From the NCBI RefSeq assembly GCF_001730685.1, contig NZ_MDJR01000007.1, positions 1 to 64,000 of the forward strand: DNA of 64,000 nt, in the 5' to 3' direction. Below are positions 1 to 9,593 of the stretch, in pieces. The notes beneath the pieces are model-generated. The model was given only the letters and a program-made list of their open reading frames with translations, did no database searches and had not been told where the DNA came from. This DNA is from Caloranaerobacter ferrireducens (GTDB lineage: Bacteria > Bacillota > Clostridia > Tissierellales > Thermohalobacteraceae). A program made the position numbers and the translations under genes. Positions within the stretch are counted from its first letter, which is position 1; each line of letters opens with the position of its first letter.

Positions 1-1
1 A

Positions 2-31
2 GCAGGTGTTGTTACTGAAATTATTGAATAA
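2..31 (+). CDS. tuf: Elongation factor Tu, C-terminal end (partial)
   Basis: The first bases read in frame AGVVTEIIE followed by TAA, which is the usual C-terminus of bacterial EF-Tu, the GTPase that delivers aminoacyl-tRNA to the ribosome. Only nine codons are inside the window. A tuf gene directly upstream of rpsJ is the standard order in Firmicutes and Proteobacteria, which supports the call. Confidence 0.8.
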   Translation, partial: AGVVTEIIE

Positions 32-39
32 TAAATAGA

Positions 40-77
40 AGATATTAAAAGAAGGGGCGACCCTTCTTTTAATATCT
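40..77 (+). terminator. Strong hairpin after tuf
   Basis: A perfect 17-bp stem (40-56 paired with 61-77, GCGA tetraloop) begins nine bases after the tuf stop. It probably ends the tuf transcript. No T-run follows, so termination efficiency is uncertain; it may instead protect the 3' end of the mRNA. Confidence 0.6.
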
Positions 78-118
78 AAAAAAATATGTGAAAATCCAAA
101 AAAAATCTTAATTAGGGC

Positions 119-147
119 TTGAGTTTTCTTTGAAATTAATATAAAAT
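119..147 (+). promoter_or_regulatory. Sigma-A promoter of the S10 operon
   Basis: TTGAGT at 119-124 and TAAAAT at 142-147 are separated by exactly 17 bases. The promoter lies between the tuf hairpin and rpsJ and would start transcription near 154, giving a leader of about 206 nt. Confidence 0.65.
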
Positions 148-153
148 GATATA

Positions 154-360
154 GTGTGCAATTGACATGCGATGAGGCAAAAGGTTGCTTAATTTTTAAG
201 GGAATTTTTGCCGAGAATGTCCGATTTAAAATCGGGCGACTGGTATTACCTTGTCACTGGACCGGTTGATAAAAAAAATATACAAAACACCCGGTTAAGT
301 GTATAGGTGATTCCACGTCGCATGTGTAAAATATAACATGCGATAGAAGGAGGGAATTTT
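154..360 (+). promoter_or_regulatory. Structured rpsJ leader with alternative helices
   Basis: The untranslated leader contains several visible helices: a GGCAAAA/TTTTGCC stem at about 176-222, a CCGATTT/AAATCGG hairpin, and ACCGG/CCGGT pairing further on. ACATGCGA at 165-172 can pair with TCGCATGT at 318-325 and close the whole domain. TCGCATGT can instead pair with a second ACATGCGA at 336-343, forming a local hairpin that ends just before the AGAAGGAGGG ribosome-binding site. The two pairings exclude each other, which is the layout of a regulatory RNA. Control by a ribosomal protein of the operon, such as L4, is an inference. Confidence 0.55.
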
Positions 361-687
361 ATGTCAAAAAACAATGGTAAGGGAAAACAAAAAATAAGAA
401 TCAGACTTAAAGCATATGATCATGAGATTCTTGACTCATCAGCTCGTAAGATTGTAGAAACAGCTAAGAGAACAGGAGCAACAGTATCAGGTCCTGTGCC
501 TCTACCAACAGAAAGACAAGTTATAACAATCTTAAGAGCAGTTCACAAGTATAAGGATTCAAGAGAACAGTTCGAACAAAGAACTCACAAGAGATTAATT
601 GATATTACAAACCCTTCACCAAAGACTGTAGATGCGTTAATGAGACTTAACTTGCCTGCAGGCGTTGACATTGAAATTAAATTATAA
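361..687 (+). CDS. rpsJ: 30S ribosomal protein S10
   Basis: S10 is a 30S head protein that also acts in Nus-factor antitermination. The 108-residue product carries the typical core [20 protein letters not shown] and the PLPTERQ loop. It is about five residues longer than usual because of a lysine-rich N-terminal [10 protein letters not shown] extension. The ATG follows AGAAGGAGGG at a good distance. It is the first gene of the S10 operon, transcribed with rplC and the genes downstream. Confidence 0.97.
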   Translation: MSKNNGKGKQKIRIRLKAYDHEILDSSARKIVETAKRTGATVSGPVPLPTERQVITILRAVHKYKDSREQFEQRTHKRLIDITNPSPKTVDALMRLNLPAGVDIEIKL

Positions 688-745
688 TTCTTAGCATGAT
701 TGCACGTTATGTGTAATCCGCTGTAAGATTATAGGAGGTGTAGAT

Positions 746-1372
746 ATGAAAGCTATATTAGGAAGAAAGATTGGTATGACTCAAGTTTTCACAGAGGACG
801 GATTAGTTATACCTGTAACAGTAATTGAAGCTGGACCAGTTAAGGTTGTACAAAAAAAGACTGTTGAGAAAGATGGATACAACGCAATACAAGTTGGTTT
901 CAGTGATATAAAAGAAAAGAAAGTTAACAAACCACTTAAAGGACATTTTGATAAAGCAGGAGTAGAATACAAGAGATATTTAAGAGAGTTTAGAGTTGAA
1001 AATGCAGACGAATATGAAGTAGGACAAGAAATTAAAGCAGATGTTTTCAGTGCAGGAGACAAAGTAGATGTAACAGGAATTTCAAAAGGTAAGGGATTCC
1101 AAGGTGTTATCAAAAGACATAATCAATCAAGAGGACCAGAGAGCCACGGTTCAAAATATCATAGAGCTGTAGGTTCACTAGGTGCATCTTCATTCCCATC
1201 AAGAGTATTTAAGACTAAGAAACTTCCAGGACATATGGGACATGAAAGAGTGACAGTTCAAAATCTTGAAGTTGTTAAAGTAGATGCAGAGAAGAACTTA
1301 ATCCTTATAAAAGGAGCAGTTCCAGGACCTAAAGGTGGATTATTAACAATAAAACAGAGTGTTAAAGCTTAA
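746..1372 (+). CDS. rplC: 50S ribosomal protein L3
   Basis: L3 is an early-assembly 50S protein that binds near the peptidyl transferase centre and the A-site rRNA. The 208-residue product starts [15 protein letters not shown], a family hallmark, and has the central loop [20 protein letters not shown]. That loop holds the glutamine that is methylated in some bacteria. AGGAGGTG precedes the ATG. It lies between rpsJ and rplD in the standard S10 order. Confidence 0.98.
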   Translation: MKAILGRKIGMTQVFTEDGLVIPVTVIEAGPVKVVQKKTVEKDGYNAIQVGFSDIKEKKVNKPLKGHFDKAGVEYKRYLREFRVENADEYEVGQEIKADVFSAGDKVDVTGISKGKGFQGVIKRHNQSRGPESHGSKYHRAVGSLGASSFPSRVFKTKKLPGHMGHERVTVQNLEVVKVDAEKNLILIKGAVPGPKGGLLTIKQSVKA

Positions 1373-1405
1373 GAAAGTTACTTTTTATAGAAGGGAGGAC
1401 ATAAA

Positions 1406-2029
1406 ATGCCAAAGGTAGCTTTATATAATGTATCTGGACAACAAATTGGTGATATAGAGTTAAGTGATAGCGTATTTGGTGTTGAAATTAATGAACACGT
1501 ATTATATGAAGCTGTAAAGAATCATCTTGCTAATAGAAGACAAGGTACTCAATCAGCTAAAACTAGATCAGAGGTGAGAGGTGGCGGAAGAAAGCCTTGG
1601 AGACAAAAAGGAACAGGTAGAGCACGCCATGGAAGTATAAGATCACCTATCTGGAAAGGTGGCGGAGTTGTATTTGCGCCAAAACCAAGAGATTACAGTT
1701 ACAAATTACCAAAGAAAATCAAGAGACTTGCTATGAAATCAGCATTAAGCTCAAAAGTAGTAAATGGAGAAATAATAGTATTAGATGAACTAAAAATGGA
1801 TAGACCTAAAACTAAAGATATGGTATCAATCTTAAACAACTTAAATTCAAATAAAAAAGCTCTTATAGTAATGAGCGAAAAAGATGAAAATGTAGTAAAA
1901 TCAGCAAGAAACATACAAGGTGTATCAACTACACTTGTAAATACATTAAATGTTTACGATATATTAAACTGCGATTCTTTCATAATAACTAAGGATGCGG
2001 TTCGAAAAGTGGAGGAGGTGTATGCATAA
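1406..2029 (+). CDS. rplD: 50S ribosomal protein L4
   Basis: L4 lines the exit tunnel. In Proteobacteria it represses its own S10 operon through the rpsJ leader. The 207-residue protein has the Arg/Gly-rich tunnel loop around residues 45-95 ([21 protein letters not shown], shown here only as a motif name) and the usual alpha/beta body. Its stop codon overlaps the rplW start by one base, so the two are likely translationally coupled. The structured leader upstream of rpsJ makes L4 the first candidate for feedback control in this genome. Confidence 0.98.
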   Translation: MPKVALYNVSGQQIGDIELSDSVFGVEINEHVLYEAVKNHLANRRQGTQSAKTRSEVRGGGRKPWRQKGTGRARHGSIRSPIWKGGGVVFAPKPRDYSYKLPKKIKRLAMKSALSSKVVNGEIIVLDELKMDRPKTKDMVSILNNLNSNKKALIVMSEKDENVVKSARNIQGVSTTLVNTLNVYDILNCDSFIITKDAVRKVEEVYA

Positions 2030-2322
2030 TGCGTAGCCCACACGATATTATAATAAAACCTATTATTACAGAGCAAAGTATGAATGATATGTCAGAAGGA
2101 AAATACACCTTTGTAGTAGATAAAAGGGCTAATAAAACTGAAATCAAAAACGCAATTGAACAAATATTTGGAGTTAAAGTTAAAAAAGTTAACACAATGA
2201 ATATGAAAGGTAAAGTAAAAAGAATGGGTATCCATGTAGGTAGAAGACCAAATTGGAAGAAGGCTATTGTTACTTTAACTTCAGATAGTAAAGGTATAGA
2301 GTTCTTCGAAGGTATGATTTAG
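2029..2322 (+). CDS. rplW: 50S ribosomal protein L23
   Basis: L23 sits at the tunnel exit and docks trigger factor and SRP. The product has 97 residues, the normal length, and contains [20 protein letters not shown] and the [13 protein letters not shown] loop typical of the family. The ATG overlaps the rplD stop (TAATG). The ribosome-binding site, GGAGGAGG, lies inside the 3' end of rplD. Confidence 0.97.
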   Translation: MRSPHDIIIKPIITEQSMNDMSEGKYTFVVDKRANKTEIKNAIEQIFGVKVKKVNTMNMKGKVKRMGIHVGRRPNWKKAIVTLTSDSKGIEFFEGMI

Positions 2323-2353
2323 CGGTAGAATTAGTTAGAAGGAGGGAACGGAA

Positions 2354-3184
2354 ATGGGTATAAAGAGTTTTAAGCCTACTTCACCAGCTAGAAGACAGAT
2401 GACTGTTTCCACTTTTGAAGAGATTACAAAAAAAGAGCCGGAAAAATCATTAACAGTATCTTTAAACAAAAAAGCTGGAAGAAATGCTCATGGTAGAATA
2501 ACAGTTCGTCATAGAGGTGGCGGAGCTAAGAGAAAATATAGAATTATAGATTTTAAAAGAAATAAAGATGGAATTCCAGGAAAAGTTGCTGCTATAGAAT
2601 ACGATCCAAACAGAACTGCAAATATAGCACTTATTAATTACGCAGATGGTGAAAAAAGATATATTATAGCTCCATACAAATTAAAAGTTGGAGATATTAT
2701 TGAATCAGGAGAAAATGTTGATATTAAAATAGGTAATGCATTACCTTTAAGAAATATACCAGTTGGTACTACAATTCACAACATAGAATTAAAGCCTGGC
2801 AAAGGTGCACAATTAGTTAGATCAGCTGGTAACTCAGCACAACTTATGGCTAAAGAAGGTGACTACGCTTTAGTTAAACTTCCTTCTGGGGAAGTAAGAA
2901 TGATAAGATTAGAGTGTAGAGCAACAATAGGTCAAGTTGGAAACATAGATCATGAAAATATCACTATAGGTAAAGCTGGTAGAAAGAGACATATGGGTAT
3001 AAGACCTACAGTTAGAGGTAGTGTTATGAATCCTAACGATCACCCACATGGTGGTGGTGAAGGTAGAGCACCAATCGGTAGACCGACACCTGTTACTCCA
3101 TGGGGTAAACCAACTCTTGGATACAAAACTCGTAAGAAGAATAAACCATCAGATAAATTTATTGTTAGAAGAAGAAAGAAATAA
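2354..3184 (+). CDS. rplB: 50S ribosomal protein L2
   Basis: L2 binds 23S rRNA and is needed for subunit joining and peptidyl transfer. The 276-residue product shows [20 protein letters not shown] near the start and the conserved C-terminal segment [18 protein letters not shown], which carries the key histidine. Length and spacing from rplW are ordinary. AGAAGGAGGG precedes the ATG. Confidence 0.98.
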   Translation: MGIKSFKPTSPARRQMTVSTFEEITKKEPEKSLTVSLNKKAGRNAHGRITVRHRGGGAKRKYRIIDFKRNKDGIPGKVAAIEYDPNRTANIALINYADGEKRYIIAPYKLKVGDIIESGENVDIKIGNALPLRNIPVGTTIHNIELKPGKGAQLVRSAGNSAQLMAKEGDYALVKLPSGEVRMIRLECRATIGQVGNIDHENITIGKAGRKRHMGIRPTVRGSVMNPNDHPHGGGEGRAPIGRPTPVTPWGKPTLGYKTRKKNKPSDKFIVRRRKK

Positions 3185-3249
3185 TGTAGTTTTATATAAA
3201 CTAAGATGCGTCGGTTAAAAATAATGTGGCTTTGAAAGGAGGATCATAG

Positions 3250-3531
3250 ATGGGTAGATCACTAAAAAAGGGTCCTTATTGTGATCCTAAGTTATTAAAG
3301 AAGATAGAAGAAATGAACAAAAAGAATGAAAAGAAAGTTATAAAAACTTGGTCACGTCGTTCAACTATTTTCCCACAAATGGTTGGTCACACTTTAGCTG
3401 TTCATGATGGTAGAAAGCATGTGCCAGTTTATATAACTGAAGATATGGTTGGTCACAAATTAGGAGAATTTGCTCCAACAAGAACTTATAGAGGTCATGC
3501 AGATACAGAAAAAACAACTAAAGTTAGATAG
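3250..3531 (+). CDS. rpsS: 30S ribosomal protein S19
   Basis: S19 is a 30S head protein at the A-site finger bridge. The 93-residue product begins [19 protein letters not shown] and has the conserved [20 protein letters not shown] block. A 65-nt gap separates it from rplB, longer than other gaps here, but no terminator is visible. AAAGGAGGATCAT precedes the ATG. Confidence 0.98.
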   Translation: MGRSLKKGPYCDPKLLKKIEEMNKKNEKKVIKTWSRRSTIFPQMVGHTLAVHDGRKHVPVYITEDMVGHKLGEFAPTRTYRGHADTEKTTKVR

Positions 3532-3560
3532 ATAATAGATAGATAAAGGAGGGAATTCAG

Positions 3561-3896
3561 GTGGAAGCTAGAGCTATCGCTAAATATGTTCGTATTTCAC
3601 CCAGGAAAGTTCAGATAGTAGCAAATTTAATAAGGGGCAAAAATGTTAATGAAGCTCTTGCTATTTTAAAGTTTACTCCTAAAAAATCAGCTAGATTATT
3701 AGAAAAAGTTGTTAAGTCAGCCCTTGCTAATGCTGAAAACAACTTTGATATGGATAGAGACAATCTTTATGTAGCTGAGGTTTATGCAAATCAAGGTCCT
3801 ACATTAAAAAGATGGAGACCGAGAGCACAAGGTAGAGCATATCCGATTCTAAAGAGAACTAGTCATATAGGAGTAGTGCTTAAGGAAAGAGAATAG
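3561..3896 (+). CDS. rplV: 50S ribosomal protein L22
   Basis: L22 contributes the beta-hairpin that lines the peptide tunnel and is a site of macrolide resistance mutations. The 111-residue protein has [20 protein letters not shown] at its start and the tunnel hairpin [18 protein letters not shown] near residues 85-102. The start is GTG, set by AAAGGAGGGAATTCAG directly upstream. Confidence 0.97.
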   Translation: MEARAIAKYVRISPRKVQIVANLIRGKNVNEALAILKFTPKKSARLLEKVVKSALANAENNFDMDRDNLYVAEVYANQGPTLKRWRPRAQGRAYPILKRTSHIGVVLKERE

Positions 3897-3912
3897 ATAA
3901 GGAGGGACTGAA

Positions 3913-4581
3913 ATGGGTCAGAAAGTAAATCCACATGGACTTAGAGTTGGTATTATAAAGGATTGGGACTCTAGATGGTATGCTGGAAAGAAAGAATTTG
4001 CGGATTTTCTAGTAGAAGATTATAATATACGTAAATTTTTAAAACAAAAATTATATATAGCTGGTATTTCAAAAATAGAGATTGAAAGAGCGGCTAATAG
4101 AGTAAGAGTAACTATAAATACTGCTAAACCAGGAATGGTTATTGGTAAAGGTGGTCAAGGAGTAGAAGAGTTAAGAAGACAATTAGAGAAATTAACTAAG
4201 AAAAAAGTTATAGTAAACGTTGAAGAAGTTAAAGTACCTGAATTAGATGCTCAATTAGTAGCAGAAAATATAGCAGCTCAAATTGAAAGAAGGGTATCTT
4301 TCAGAAGAGCTATGAAGCAAGCTATTCAAAGAAGTATGAGAGCGGGCGCTAAAGGTATCAAAACTGCTGTATCAGGAAGATTAGGTGGAGCAGACATGGC
4401 TAGAACAGAAGGATACAGCGAAGGAAATATACCTTTACAAACTTTAAGAGCGGATATAAGCTACGGTTTTGCTGAAGCAGATACTACTTATGGTAAAATA
4501 GGCGTTAAAGTATGGATATACAAAGGAGATGTACTTCCAACTAAAAAAGCTGACAAAAAGGAAGAGAAAAAAGAAATGTAG
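3913..4581 (+). CDS. rpsC: 30S ribosomal protein S3
   Basis: S3 forms part of the mRNA entry channel and the ribosomal helicase. The 222-residue product starts [20 protein letters not shown] and contains the KH-domain loop [13 protein letters not shown] around residues 76-88. It ends in a highly charged lysine/glutamate tail, common in Clostridia. The gap to rplV is only 16 nt. Confidence 0.98.
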   Translation: MGQKVNPHGLRVGIIKDWDSRWYAGKKEFADFLVEDYNIRKFLKQKLYIAGISKIEIERAANRVRVTINTAKPGMVIGKGGQGVEELRRQLEKLTKKKVIVNVEEVKVPELDAQLVAENIAAQIERRVSFRRAMKQAIQRSMRAGAKGIKTAVSGRLGGADMARTEGYSEGNIPLQTLRADISYGFAEADTTYGKIGVKVWIYKGDVLPTKKADKKEEKKEM

Positions 4582-4611
4582 TTTTAATCCCTTAGGAAGG
4601 AGGAAAAAAAT

Positions 4612-5055
4612 ATGTTAATGCCTAAGAAAGTAAAACATCGTAGAGTACACAGAGGTAGAATGAAGGGTAAAGCAACTCGTGGTAATAAAATAGCTTACGG
4701 TGAATTTGCATTACAAGCTTTAGAACCAGCTTGGATTACTTCAAATCAAATAGAGGCTGCCAGAAGAGCTATGACTAGACACGTTAAGAGGGGCGGTAAA
4801 ATCTGGATCAAAATATTCCCAGATAAGCCAATAACTCAAAAGCCAGCTGAAACTCGTATGGGTTCTGGTAAAGGTTCACCAGAATATTGGGTAGCTGTTG
4901 TAAAGCCTGGCAGAATATTATTTGAAATGGCAGGAGTGCCTGAAGATGTAGCAAGAGAAGCTATGAGATTAGCATCACATAAATTGCCAATAAAATGTAA
5001 ATTTATAACTCGTGAAGAGGCAGCTCAAGAAGGTGGTGAAGCTAATGAAAGCTAA
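4612..5055 (+). CDS. rplP: 50S ribosomal protein L16
   Basis: L16 organises the A-site region of the 50S subunit. The 147-residue protein starts [20 protein letters not shown] and has the conserved [16 protein letters not shown] segment. GGAAGGAGG precedes the ATG. Its 3' end overlaps the first 11 bases of rpmC, which supports translational coupling. Confidence 0.98.
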   Translation: MLMPKKVKHRRVHRGRMKGKATRGNKIAYGEFALQALEPAWITSNQIEAARRAMTRHVKRGGKIWIKIFPDKPITQKPAETRMGSGKGSPEYWVAVVKPGRILFEMAGVPEDVAREAMRLASHKLPIKCKFITREEAAQEGGEANES

Positions 5056-5248
5056 AGAATTGCGTGAATTAACAACTCAGGAATTGAATACTAAATTAAC
5101 TGATCTTAAGTCAGAATTATTCAATCTTAGATTTCAATTAGCGACAGGACAATTGGATAATCCAATGAGAATAAAAGCAGTTAGAAAAGACATTGCAAGA
5201 GTTAAGACTATTTTAAGAGAAAGAGAATTAAATAAGATGAACGCATAG
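5045..5248 (+). CDS. rpmC: 50S ribosomal protein L29
   Basis: L29 lies near the tunnel exit beside L23. I take the ATG at 5045, which gives a 67-residue protein starting [18 protein letters not shown], the usual family length. A longer reading from 5012 would add 11 residues that simply run through the end of rplP. AAGAAGGTGGTGAAG within rplP serves as ribosome-binding site. The family motif [19 protein letters not shown] is intact. Confidence 0.95.
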   Translation: MKAKELRELTTQELNTKLTDLKSELFNLRFQLATGQLDNPMRIKAVRKDIARVKTILRERELNKMNA

Positions 5249-5275
5249 TAGTTCCAGAAAGGAGGACTATTTAAC

Positions 5276-5530
5276 GTGAGTAGAGGAAATAGAAAAGTTA
5301 GAATAGGTCGTGTAGTAAGTGACAAAATGGATAAAACTATTGTAGTTGCAGTTGAAACATTTGTATCACATCCATTATATGGAAAGCAAATGAAAAGAAC
5401 TACAAAGTTTAAAGCTCATGATGAAAACAATGAATGCGGAATTGGTGATATTGTAGAAATCATGGAAACAAGACCTTTAAGTAAGGATAAGAGATGGAGA
5501 TTGGTTAGAATAGTAGAAAAAGCTAAGTAA
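5276..5530 (+). CDS. rpsQ: 30S ribosomal protein S17
   Basis: S17 is a primary 16S rRNA-binding protein of the 30S body. The 84-residue product has the OB-fold pattern and the signature [17 protein letters not shown], with [19 protein letters not shown] following. The start is GTG, behind AAAGGAGGACTATTTAAC. Confidence 0.97.
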   Translation: MSRGNRKVRIGRVVSDKMDKTIVVAVETFVSHPLYGKQMKRTTKFKAHDENNECGIGDIVEIMETRPLSKDKRWRLVRIVEKAK

Positions 5531-5558
5531 TCCTAAGGATTTGAAAGGAGGTTATCTC

Positions 5559-5927
5559 ATGATTCAAGCAGAATCACGTCTAAAAGTTGCTGACAATTCA
5601 GGAGCAAAAGAATTATTATGTATAAAAGTTTTAGGCGGAACTAGAAGAAGATATGCTAATATCGGAGATATAATAGTATGTTCTGTTAAGAGTGCAACAC
5701 CTGGCGGTGTTGTTAAAAAAGGAGACGTTGTTAAAGCTGTTGTTGTAAGAACTAATAAAGGTGTTAGAAGACCAGATGGTAGCTATATAAGATTCGAAGA
5801 AAATGCAGCTGTTATAATCAAGGATGATAAATCACCTGTAGGTACACGTATTTTCGGACCTGTAACAAGAGAATTAAGAGAAGGTAACTTTATGAAAATA
5901 ATATCACTAGCACCTGAGGTATTATAA
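5559..5927 (+). CDS. rplN: 50S ribosomal protein L14
   Basis: L14 forms intersubunit bridges and is the docking site of RsfS. I choose the ATG at 5559, preceded by AAAGGAGG, which gives the standard 122-residue protein starting [23 protein letters not shown] at 5541 in the same frame lies upstream of that ribosome-binding site and is unlikely. The C-terminal [23 protein letters not shown] block is complete. Confidence 0.97.
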   Translation: MIQAESRLKVADNSGAKELLCIKVLGGTRRRYANIGDIIVCSVKSATPGGVVKKGDVVKAVVVRTNKGVRRPDGSYIRFEENAAVIIKDDKSPVGTRIFGPVTRELREGNFMKIISLAPEVL

Positions 5928-5942
5928 GAGGAGGTGTAGGTA

Positions 5943-6254
5943 ATGCATGTAAAAAAAGGAGATACAGTAGTAGTAATCTCAGGTAAAGATAAAGGAAAAA
6001 AAGGTAAAGTGCTAACAGCAATGCCTAAGCGTAATAGAGTTATTGTAGAAGGCGTAAATATGCAAACTAAGCATACAAAGCCTAGTCAAAAATCTCCGCA
6101 AGGAGGAATTATACACCAAGAAGGACCAATCCATGTATCAAATGTAATGTTATACTGTGAAAAAGATAAAAAAGGTGTTAGAGTTGGATATAAAGTGTTA
6201 GAAAACGGTGAAAAAGTAAGAGTTTGCAAAAAATGCGGTGAAGTTTTAGATTAG
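5943..6254 (+). CDS. rplX: 50S ribosomal protein L24
   Basis: L24 initiates 50S assembly and lies near the tunnel exit. The 103-residue product begins with the KOW motif [19 protein letters not shown]. The C-terminal part keeps cysteines (YCEKDKKG and [10 protein letters not shown]) in a ribbon-like arrangement seen in many L24 proteins. AGAGGAGGTG precedes the ATG, and the gap to rplN is 15 nt. Confidence 0.97.
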   Translation: MHVKKGDTVVVISGKDKGKKGKVLTAMPKRNRVIVEGVNMQTKHTKPSQKSPQGGIIHQEGPIHVSNVMLYCEKDKKGVRVGYKVLENGEKVRVCKKCGEVLD

Positions 6255-6282
6255 TTCTTACTGCTGAAAGGAGGTACACCAA

Positions 6283-6825
6283 ATGACATCACGTTTAAGA
6301 GAGAAGTATGTAAACGAAGTAGTTCCAGCTTTAATGGAGAAGTTTAAATATAAAAACATTATGGAAGTACCAAAGATAGAAAAAGTTGTACTAAACATGG
6401 GAATTGGTGACGCAAAAGATAATCCTAAGTCACTAGAAGCTGCTGTTGAAGAATTAACTTTAATAGCAGGACAAAAAGCTGTTGTTACTAGAGCAAAGAA
6501 AGCAATATCAAACTTTAAAATACGTGCTGGTATGCCAGTAGGTGCAAGAGTTACATTAAGAGGAGAAAGAATGTATGATTTCTTAGATAAATTCATGAAC
6601 ATTGCTCTTCCAAGAGTAAGGGACTTTAGAGGTGTATCAAGTACATCATTTGACGGAAGAGGAAACTACTCACTTGGTATTAGGGAACAGCTTATTTTCC
6701 CTGAAATTGACTATGATAAAATTGACCGTGTAAGAGGTTTAGATATAACTGTAGTAACAACTGCTAAGACAGATGAAGAAGCTAAAGCATTACTTGAACT
6801 AATGGGTATGCCCTTTAAAAAGTAA
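6283..6825 (+). CDS. rplE: 50S ribosomal protein L5
   Basis: L5 binds 5S rRNA and contacts P-site tRNA. The 180-residue product shows the family blocks [40 protein letters not shown] and [18 protein letters not shown]. It begins the spc part of the cluster. AAAGGAGGT lies upstream of the ATG. Confidence 0.98.
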   Translation: MTSRLREKYVNEVVPALMEKFKYKNIMEVPKIEKVVLNMGIGDAKDNPKSLEAAVEELTLIAGQKAVVTRAKKAISNFKIRAGMPVGARVTLRGERMYDFLDKFMNIALPRVRDFRGVSSTSFDGRGNYSLGIREQLIFPEIDYDKIDRVRGLDITVVTTAKTDEEAKALLELMGMPFKK

Positions 6826-6840
6826 GAAGGAGGGAGTTAA

Positions 6841-7026
6841 GTGGCAAAAAAATCATTAATTGCTAAACAGAAAAGAAAACCAAAGTTCAGCACAAGACAT
6901 TATAATAGATGTAAAATATGTGGTAGACCACATGCTTATCTAAGAAAGTTTGGAATATGCCGTATTTGCTTTAGAGAATTAGCATATAAAGGGCAAATAC
7001 CAGGAGTTAAAAAGGCAAGCTGGTAA
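6841..7026 (+). CDS. rpsZ: 30S ribosomal protein S14, zinc-binding type
   Basis: S14 completes the 30S head. The 61-residue product is the short, zinc-ribbon form: [20 protein letters not shown] supplies two CXXC pairs. The short type has often been paralleled by a longer zinc-independent form induced under zinc limitation elsewhere in genomes; none is in this window. The start is GTG after GAAGGAGGGAGTTAA. Confidence 0.97.
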   Translation: MAKKSLIAKQKRKPKFSTRHYNRCKICGRPHAYLRKFGICRICFRELAYKGQIPGVKKASW

Positions 7027-7057
7027 AGTTAGCTAATATGGAAGGAGGTAAACCCTA

Positions 7058-7456
7058 ATGGTAATGACTGATCCAATTGCAGATATGCTTACAAGAATCA
7101 GAAATAGTAATAATGCAAAACATGAAACTGTTGACATCCCAGCTTCTAATATGAAGAAAGCAATAGCTGAAATCTTGTTAAATGAAGGTTTCATTAAGGG
7201 ATATGATATTATAGATGATAACAAGCAGGGTATTATAAGAATACAGCTTAAATACGGAAAGAATAATGAAAGAGTAATTACAGGATTAAAGAGAATTTCA
7301 AAACCAGGATTAAGAGTATATGCTAAGAGAGATGAAATACCAAGAGTATTAGGTGGACTTGGTATAGCTATTCTTTCAACATCAAAAGGAATAATGACTG
7401 ACAAAGCAGCAAGGAAAGAAGGCGTAGGCGGAGAGGTTATCTGCTACGTTTGGTAA
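7058..7456 (+). CDS. rpsH: 30S ribosomal protein S8
   Basis: S8 is a central-domain assembly protein and, in E. coli, the repressor of the spc operon. The 132-residue protein starts [20 protein letters not shown] and ends with the conserved [11 protein letters not shown]. Another ATG six bases later also fits; I keep the first because GGAAGGAGG sits at suitable spacing. Confidence 0.97.
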   Translation: MVMTDPIADMLTRIRNSNNAKHETVDIPASNMKKAIAEILLNEGFIKGYDIIDDNKQGIIRIQLKYGKNNERVITGLKRISKPGLRVYAKRDEIPRVLGGLGIAILSTSKGIMTDKAARKEGVGGEVICYVW

Positions 7457-7488
7457 AGTTTTTAAACCAGAGAACAGGAGGTGTAGTC

Positions 7489-8028
7489 ATGTCTAGAATA
7501 GGGTTAAAACCAATAGCGATTCCTGCTGGCGTTGAAGTAAAACTAAGCGACAATAATTATATGGTTGTTAAAGGACCAAAAGGACAATTAGAACAGCAAC
7601 TTCATAGAGACATGAAAATAAACATAGAAAATAATGAAATAACAGTAGTAAGACCTACTGAAAATAAAAAGCATAAGTCACTACACGGATTAACAAGAAC
7701 TTTAATAGCTAACATGATTGAAGGTGTGACTAAGGGTTATTCTAAGACATTAGAAATCGTAGGTGTTGGATATAGAGCGCAAAAACAAGGTAACAAGCTT
7801 GTATTAACTCTTGGTTTCTCACATCCAGTAGAAATGGAAGCTCCTGAAGGTATTGAAATAGAAGTACCTGCTAACAATAAAATAATTGTTAAAGGTATAG
7901 ACAAACAAAAAGTTGGTAACTATGCTGCGGTAATAAGAGATTTAAGAAAACCAGAGCCTTATAAAGGTAAAGGTATTAGATATGAAGGCGAAGTTATTAG
8001 ACGTAAAGAAGGTAAGACTGGTAAATAG
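7489..8028 (+). CDS. rplF: 50S ribosomal protein L6
   Basis: L6 lies at the base of the L7/L12 stalk near the GTPase centre. I choose the ATG at 7489 behind ACAGGAGGTG, giving 179 residues that start [17 protein letters not shown], as in other L6 proteins. The C-terminal family block [20 protein letters not shown] is complete. An upstream in-frame TTG would only extend into the end of rpsH. Confidence 0.97.
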   Translation: MSRIGLKPIAIPAGVEVKLSDNNYMVVKGPKGQLEQQLHRDMKINIENNEITVVRPTENKKHKSLHGLTRTLIANMIEGVTKGYSKTLEIVGVGYRAQKQGNKLVLTLGFSHPVEMEAPEGIEIEVPANNKIIVKGIDKQKVGNYAAVIRDLRKPEPYKGKGIRYEGEVIRRKEGKTGK

Positions 8029-8048
8029 CAGGAAAGGAGTGATTAAGA

Positions 8049-8417
8049 GTGTTTAAGAAAGTACGTAGGAACGAAAACAGAAAGAAAAGGCATTTTAGAG
8101 TAAGAAACAAAGTACATGGAACTCCTGAAAGACCAAGATTAAACGTATTTAGAAGCGCTAAGCATATATATGCACAAATAATAGATGATGTAGCAGGAAA
8201 AACTTTAGTTGCTGCTTCAACTCTAGATAAAGAAATTAAAGAAAATGTTAAATATACAGGAAATAAAGAAGCAGCTAGATTAGTTGGTAAATTAGTAGCT
8301 CAAAGAGCTTTAGAAAAGGGTATTGAAACTGTTGTATTCGATAGAGGTGGATTTTTATATCACGGAAGAGTTAAAGAACTTGCTGAAGGTGCAAGAGAAG
8401 CAGGACTTAAGTTTTAG
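8049..8417 (+). CDS. rplR: 50S ribosomal protein L18
   Basis: L18 binds 5S rRNA together with L5. The 122-residue product has an Arg/Lys-rich start ([20 protein letters not shown]) and the conserved ends [20 protein letters not shown] and EAGLKF. The start is GTG behind AAAGGAGTGATTAAGA. The gap to rplF is 20 nt. Confidence 0.97.
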   Translation: MFKKVRRNENRKKRHFRVRNKVHGTPERPRLNVFRSAKHIYAQIIDDVAGKTLVAASTLDKEIKENVKYTGNKEAARLVGKLVAQRALEKGIETVVFDRGGFLYHGRVKELAEGAREAGLKF

Positions 8418-8434
8418 TTAAAGGAGGGGAATTA

Positions 8435-8941
8435 ATGCAACGCGGACGTATTGATGCTAGCGAATTAGATTTAAAAGAAAAAGTTGTTAACATAAATCGT
8501 GTTACAAAAGTTGTTAAGGGTGGTAGAAACTTCAGATTTAGTGCATTAGTTGTTGTTGGAGACGAAAATGGTCATGTTGGAGTAGGTATGGCTAAAGCAT
8601 TAGAAATACCTGATGCAATAAGAAAAGCTATACAAGATGCTAAAAAGCACTTAATTAAAGTTCCTATTGTTGGAACTACTGTTCCACATGAAATAATAGG
8701 AGAATTCGGTGCTGCTAGAGTTCTATTAAAGCCAGCTGCGGAAGGTACAGGAGTTATTGCAGGAGGTCCTGTACGTGCAGTATTAGAGTTAGCTGGTATC
8801 AGAGATATAAGAACTAAGTCATTAGGATCAAACAACCCTAGAAATATGGTTAATGCTACAATAGAAGCACTAAAGCAGCTAAAAACAGCTGAAGAAGTAG
8901 CAAGATTAAGAGGAAAATCAGTAGAAGAGTTATTAGGGTAA
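8435..8941 (+). CDS. rpsE: 30S ribosomal protein S5
   Basis: S5 lines the mRNA entry site and affects decoding accuracy. The 168-residue protein has the N-terminal RNA-binding domain ([20 protein letters not shown]) and the C-terminal block [35 protein letters not shown] precedes the ATG, and rpmD follows after 13 nt. Confidence 0.98.
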   Translation: MQRGRIDASELDLKEKVVNINRVTKVVKGGRNFRFSALVVVGDENGHVGVGMAKALEIPDAIRKAIQDAKKHLIKVPIVGTTVPHEIIGEFGAARVLLKPAAEGTGVIAGGPVRAVLELAGIRDIRTKSLGSNNPRNMVNATIEALKQLKTAEEVARLRGKSVEELLG

Positions 8942-8954
8942 GGGGGTATACACC

Positions 8955-9131
8955 TTGGCAAAAATAAAGATCAAACTAATAAAAAGTAAAATAGGTAAAA
9001 CTGAAAAGCAAAAAAGAACAATTGAAGCTTTAGGTTTCAAAAAAGTTGGTCAAATAATAGAGAAGGAAGATACTCCTCAAATTAGAGGTATGATACAAAA
9101 AGTAAGCCACATGGTTGAAGTAATTGACTAG
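8955..9131 (+). CDS. rpmD: 50S ribosomal protein L30
   Basis: This short gene encodes 58 residues, (M)[19 protein letters not shown] onward, ending in [16 protein letters not shown]. That is the size and pattern of bacterial L30, a 50S protein on the solvent side. The start appears to be TTG at 8955, preceded by AGGGGGTATACACC; no ATG or GTG gives a family-like N-terminus. The location between rpsE and rplO is the standard one. Confidence 0.93.
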   Translation: MAKIKIKLIKSKIGKTEKQKRTIEALGFKKVGQIIEKEDTPQIRGMIQKVSHMVEVID

Positions 9132-9151
9132 TTAAAGAGGAGGTGTTTAGA

Positions 9152-9592
9152 GTGAAGTTACATGAACTTAGACCAAATGAAGGAAGTACAAAGGCTCGTA
9201 AGAGATTAGGTAGAGGTACTGCTACTGGACAAGGAAAAACTGCTGGTAGAGGTCAAAAAGGTCAAAAGTCACGTTCAGGTGGCGGAGTAAGACCAGGATT
9301 TGAAGGCGGACAAATGCCATTATATAGAAGACTTCCAAAGAGAGGTTTTACTAATAGATTTGCAAAAGAATATGCAATAGTTAACATAGAAACATTAAAT
9401 AGATTTGAAGATAATACAGAAGTAACTCCAGAATTACTTCTTGAAACAGGTATAATCAAGAAAGTAATGGATGGAGTTAAGATACTTGGTGATGGTGAAT
9501 TAAATAAAAAATTAACTGTAAAAGCTCATAAATTTAGTAAATCTGCTATTGAAAAAATTGAGGGAGTTGGGGGAAAGGTAGAGGTGATCTAA
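9152..9592 (+). CDS. rplO: 50S ribosomal protein L15
   Basis: L15 is a late-assembly 50S protein with a long basic extension. I take GTG at 9152, which gives 146 residues starting [20 protein letters not shown], the canonical beginning. A GTG at 9143 overlaps the ribosome-binding site AGAGGAGGTG and is less likely. The glycine-rich block [20 protein letters not shown] is present. SecY follows after one base. Confidence 0.96.
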   Translation: MKLHELRPNEGSTKARKRLGRGTATGQGKTAGRGQKGQKSRSGGGVRPGFEGGQMPLYRRLPKRGFTNRFAKEYAIVNIETLNRFEDNTEVTPELLLETGIIKKVMDGVKILGDGELNKKLTVKAHKFSKSAIEKIEGVGGKVEVI

Positions 9593-9593
9593 T

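Noticed and set aside
781-1113. Antisense reading frame over rplC
   Set aside because: It is the complement of a certain ribosomal gene and has no ribosome-binding site or family features. The same holds for the other antisense frames over ribosomal and cas genes.
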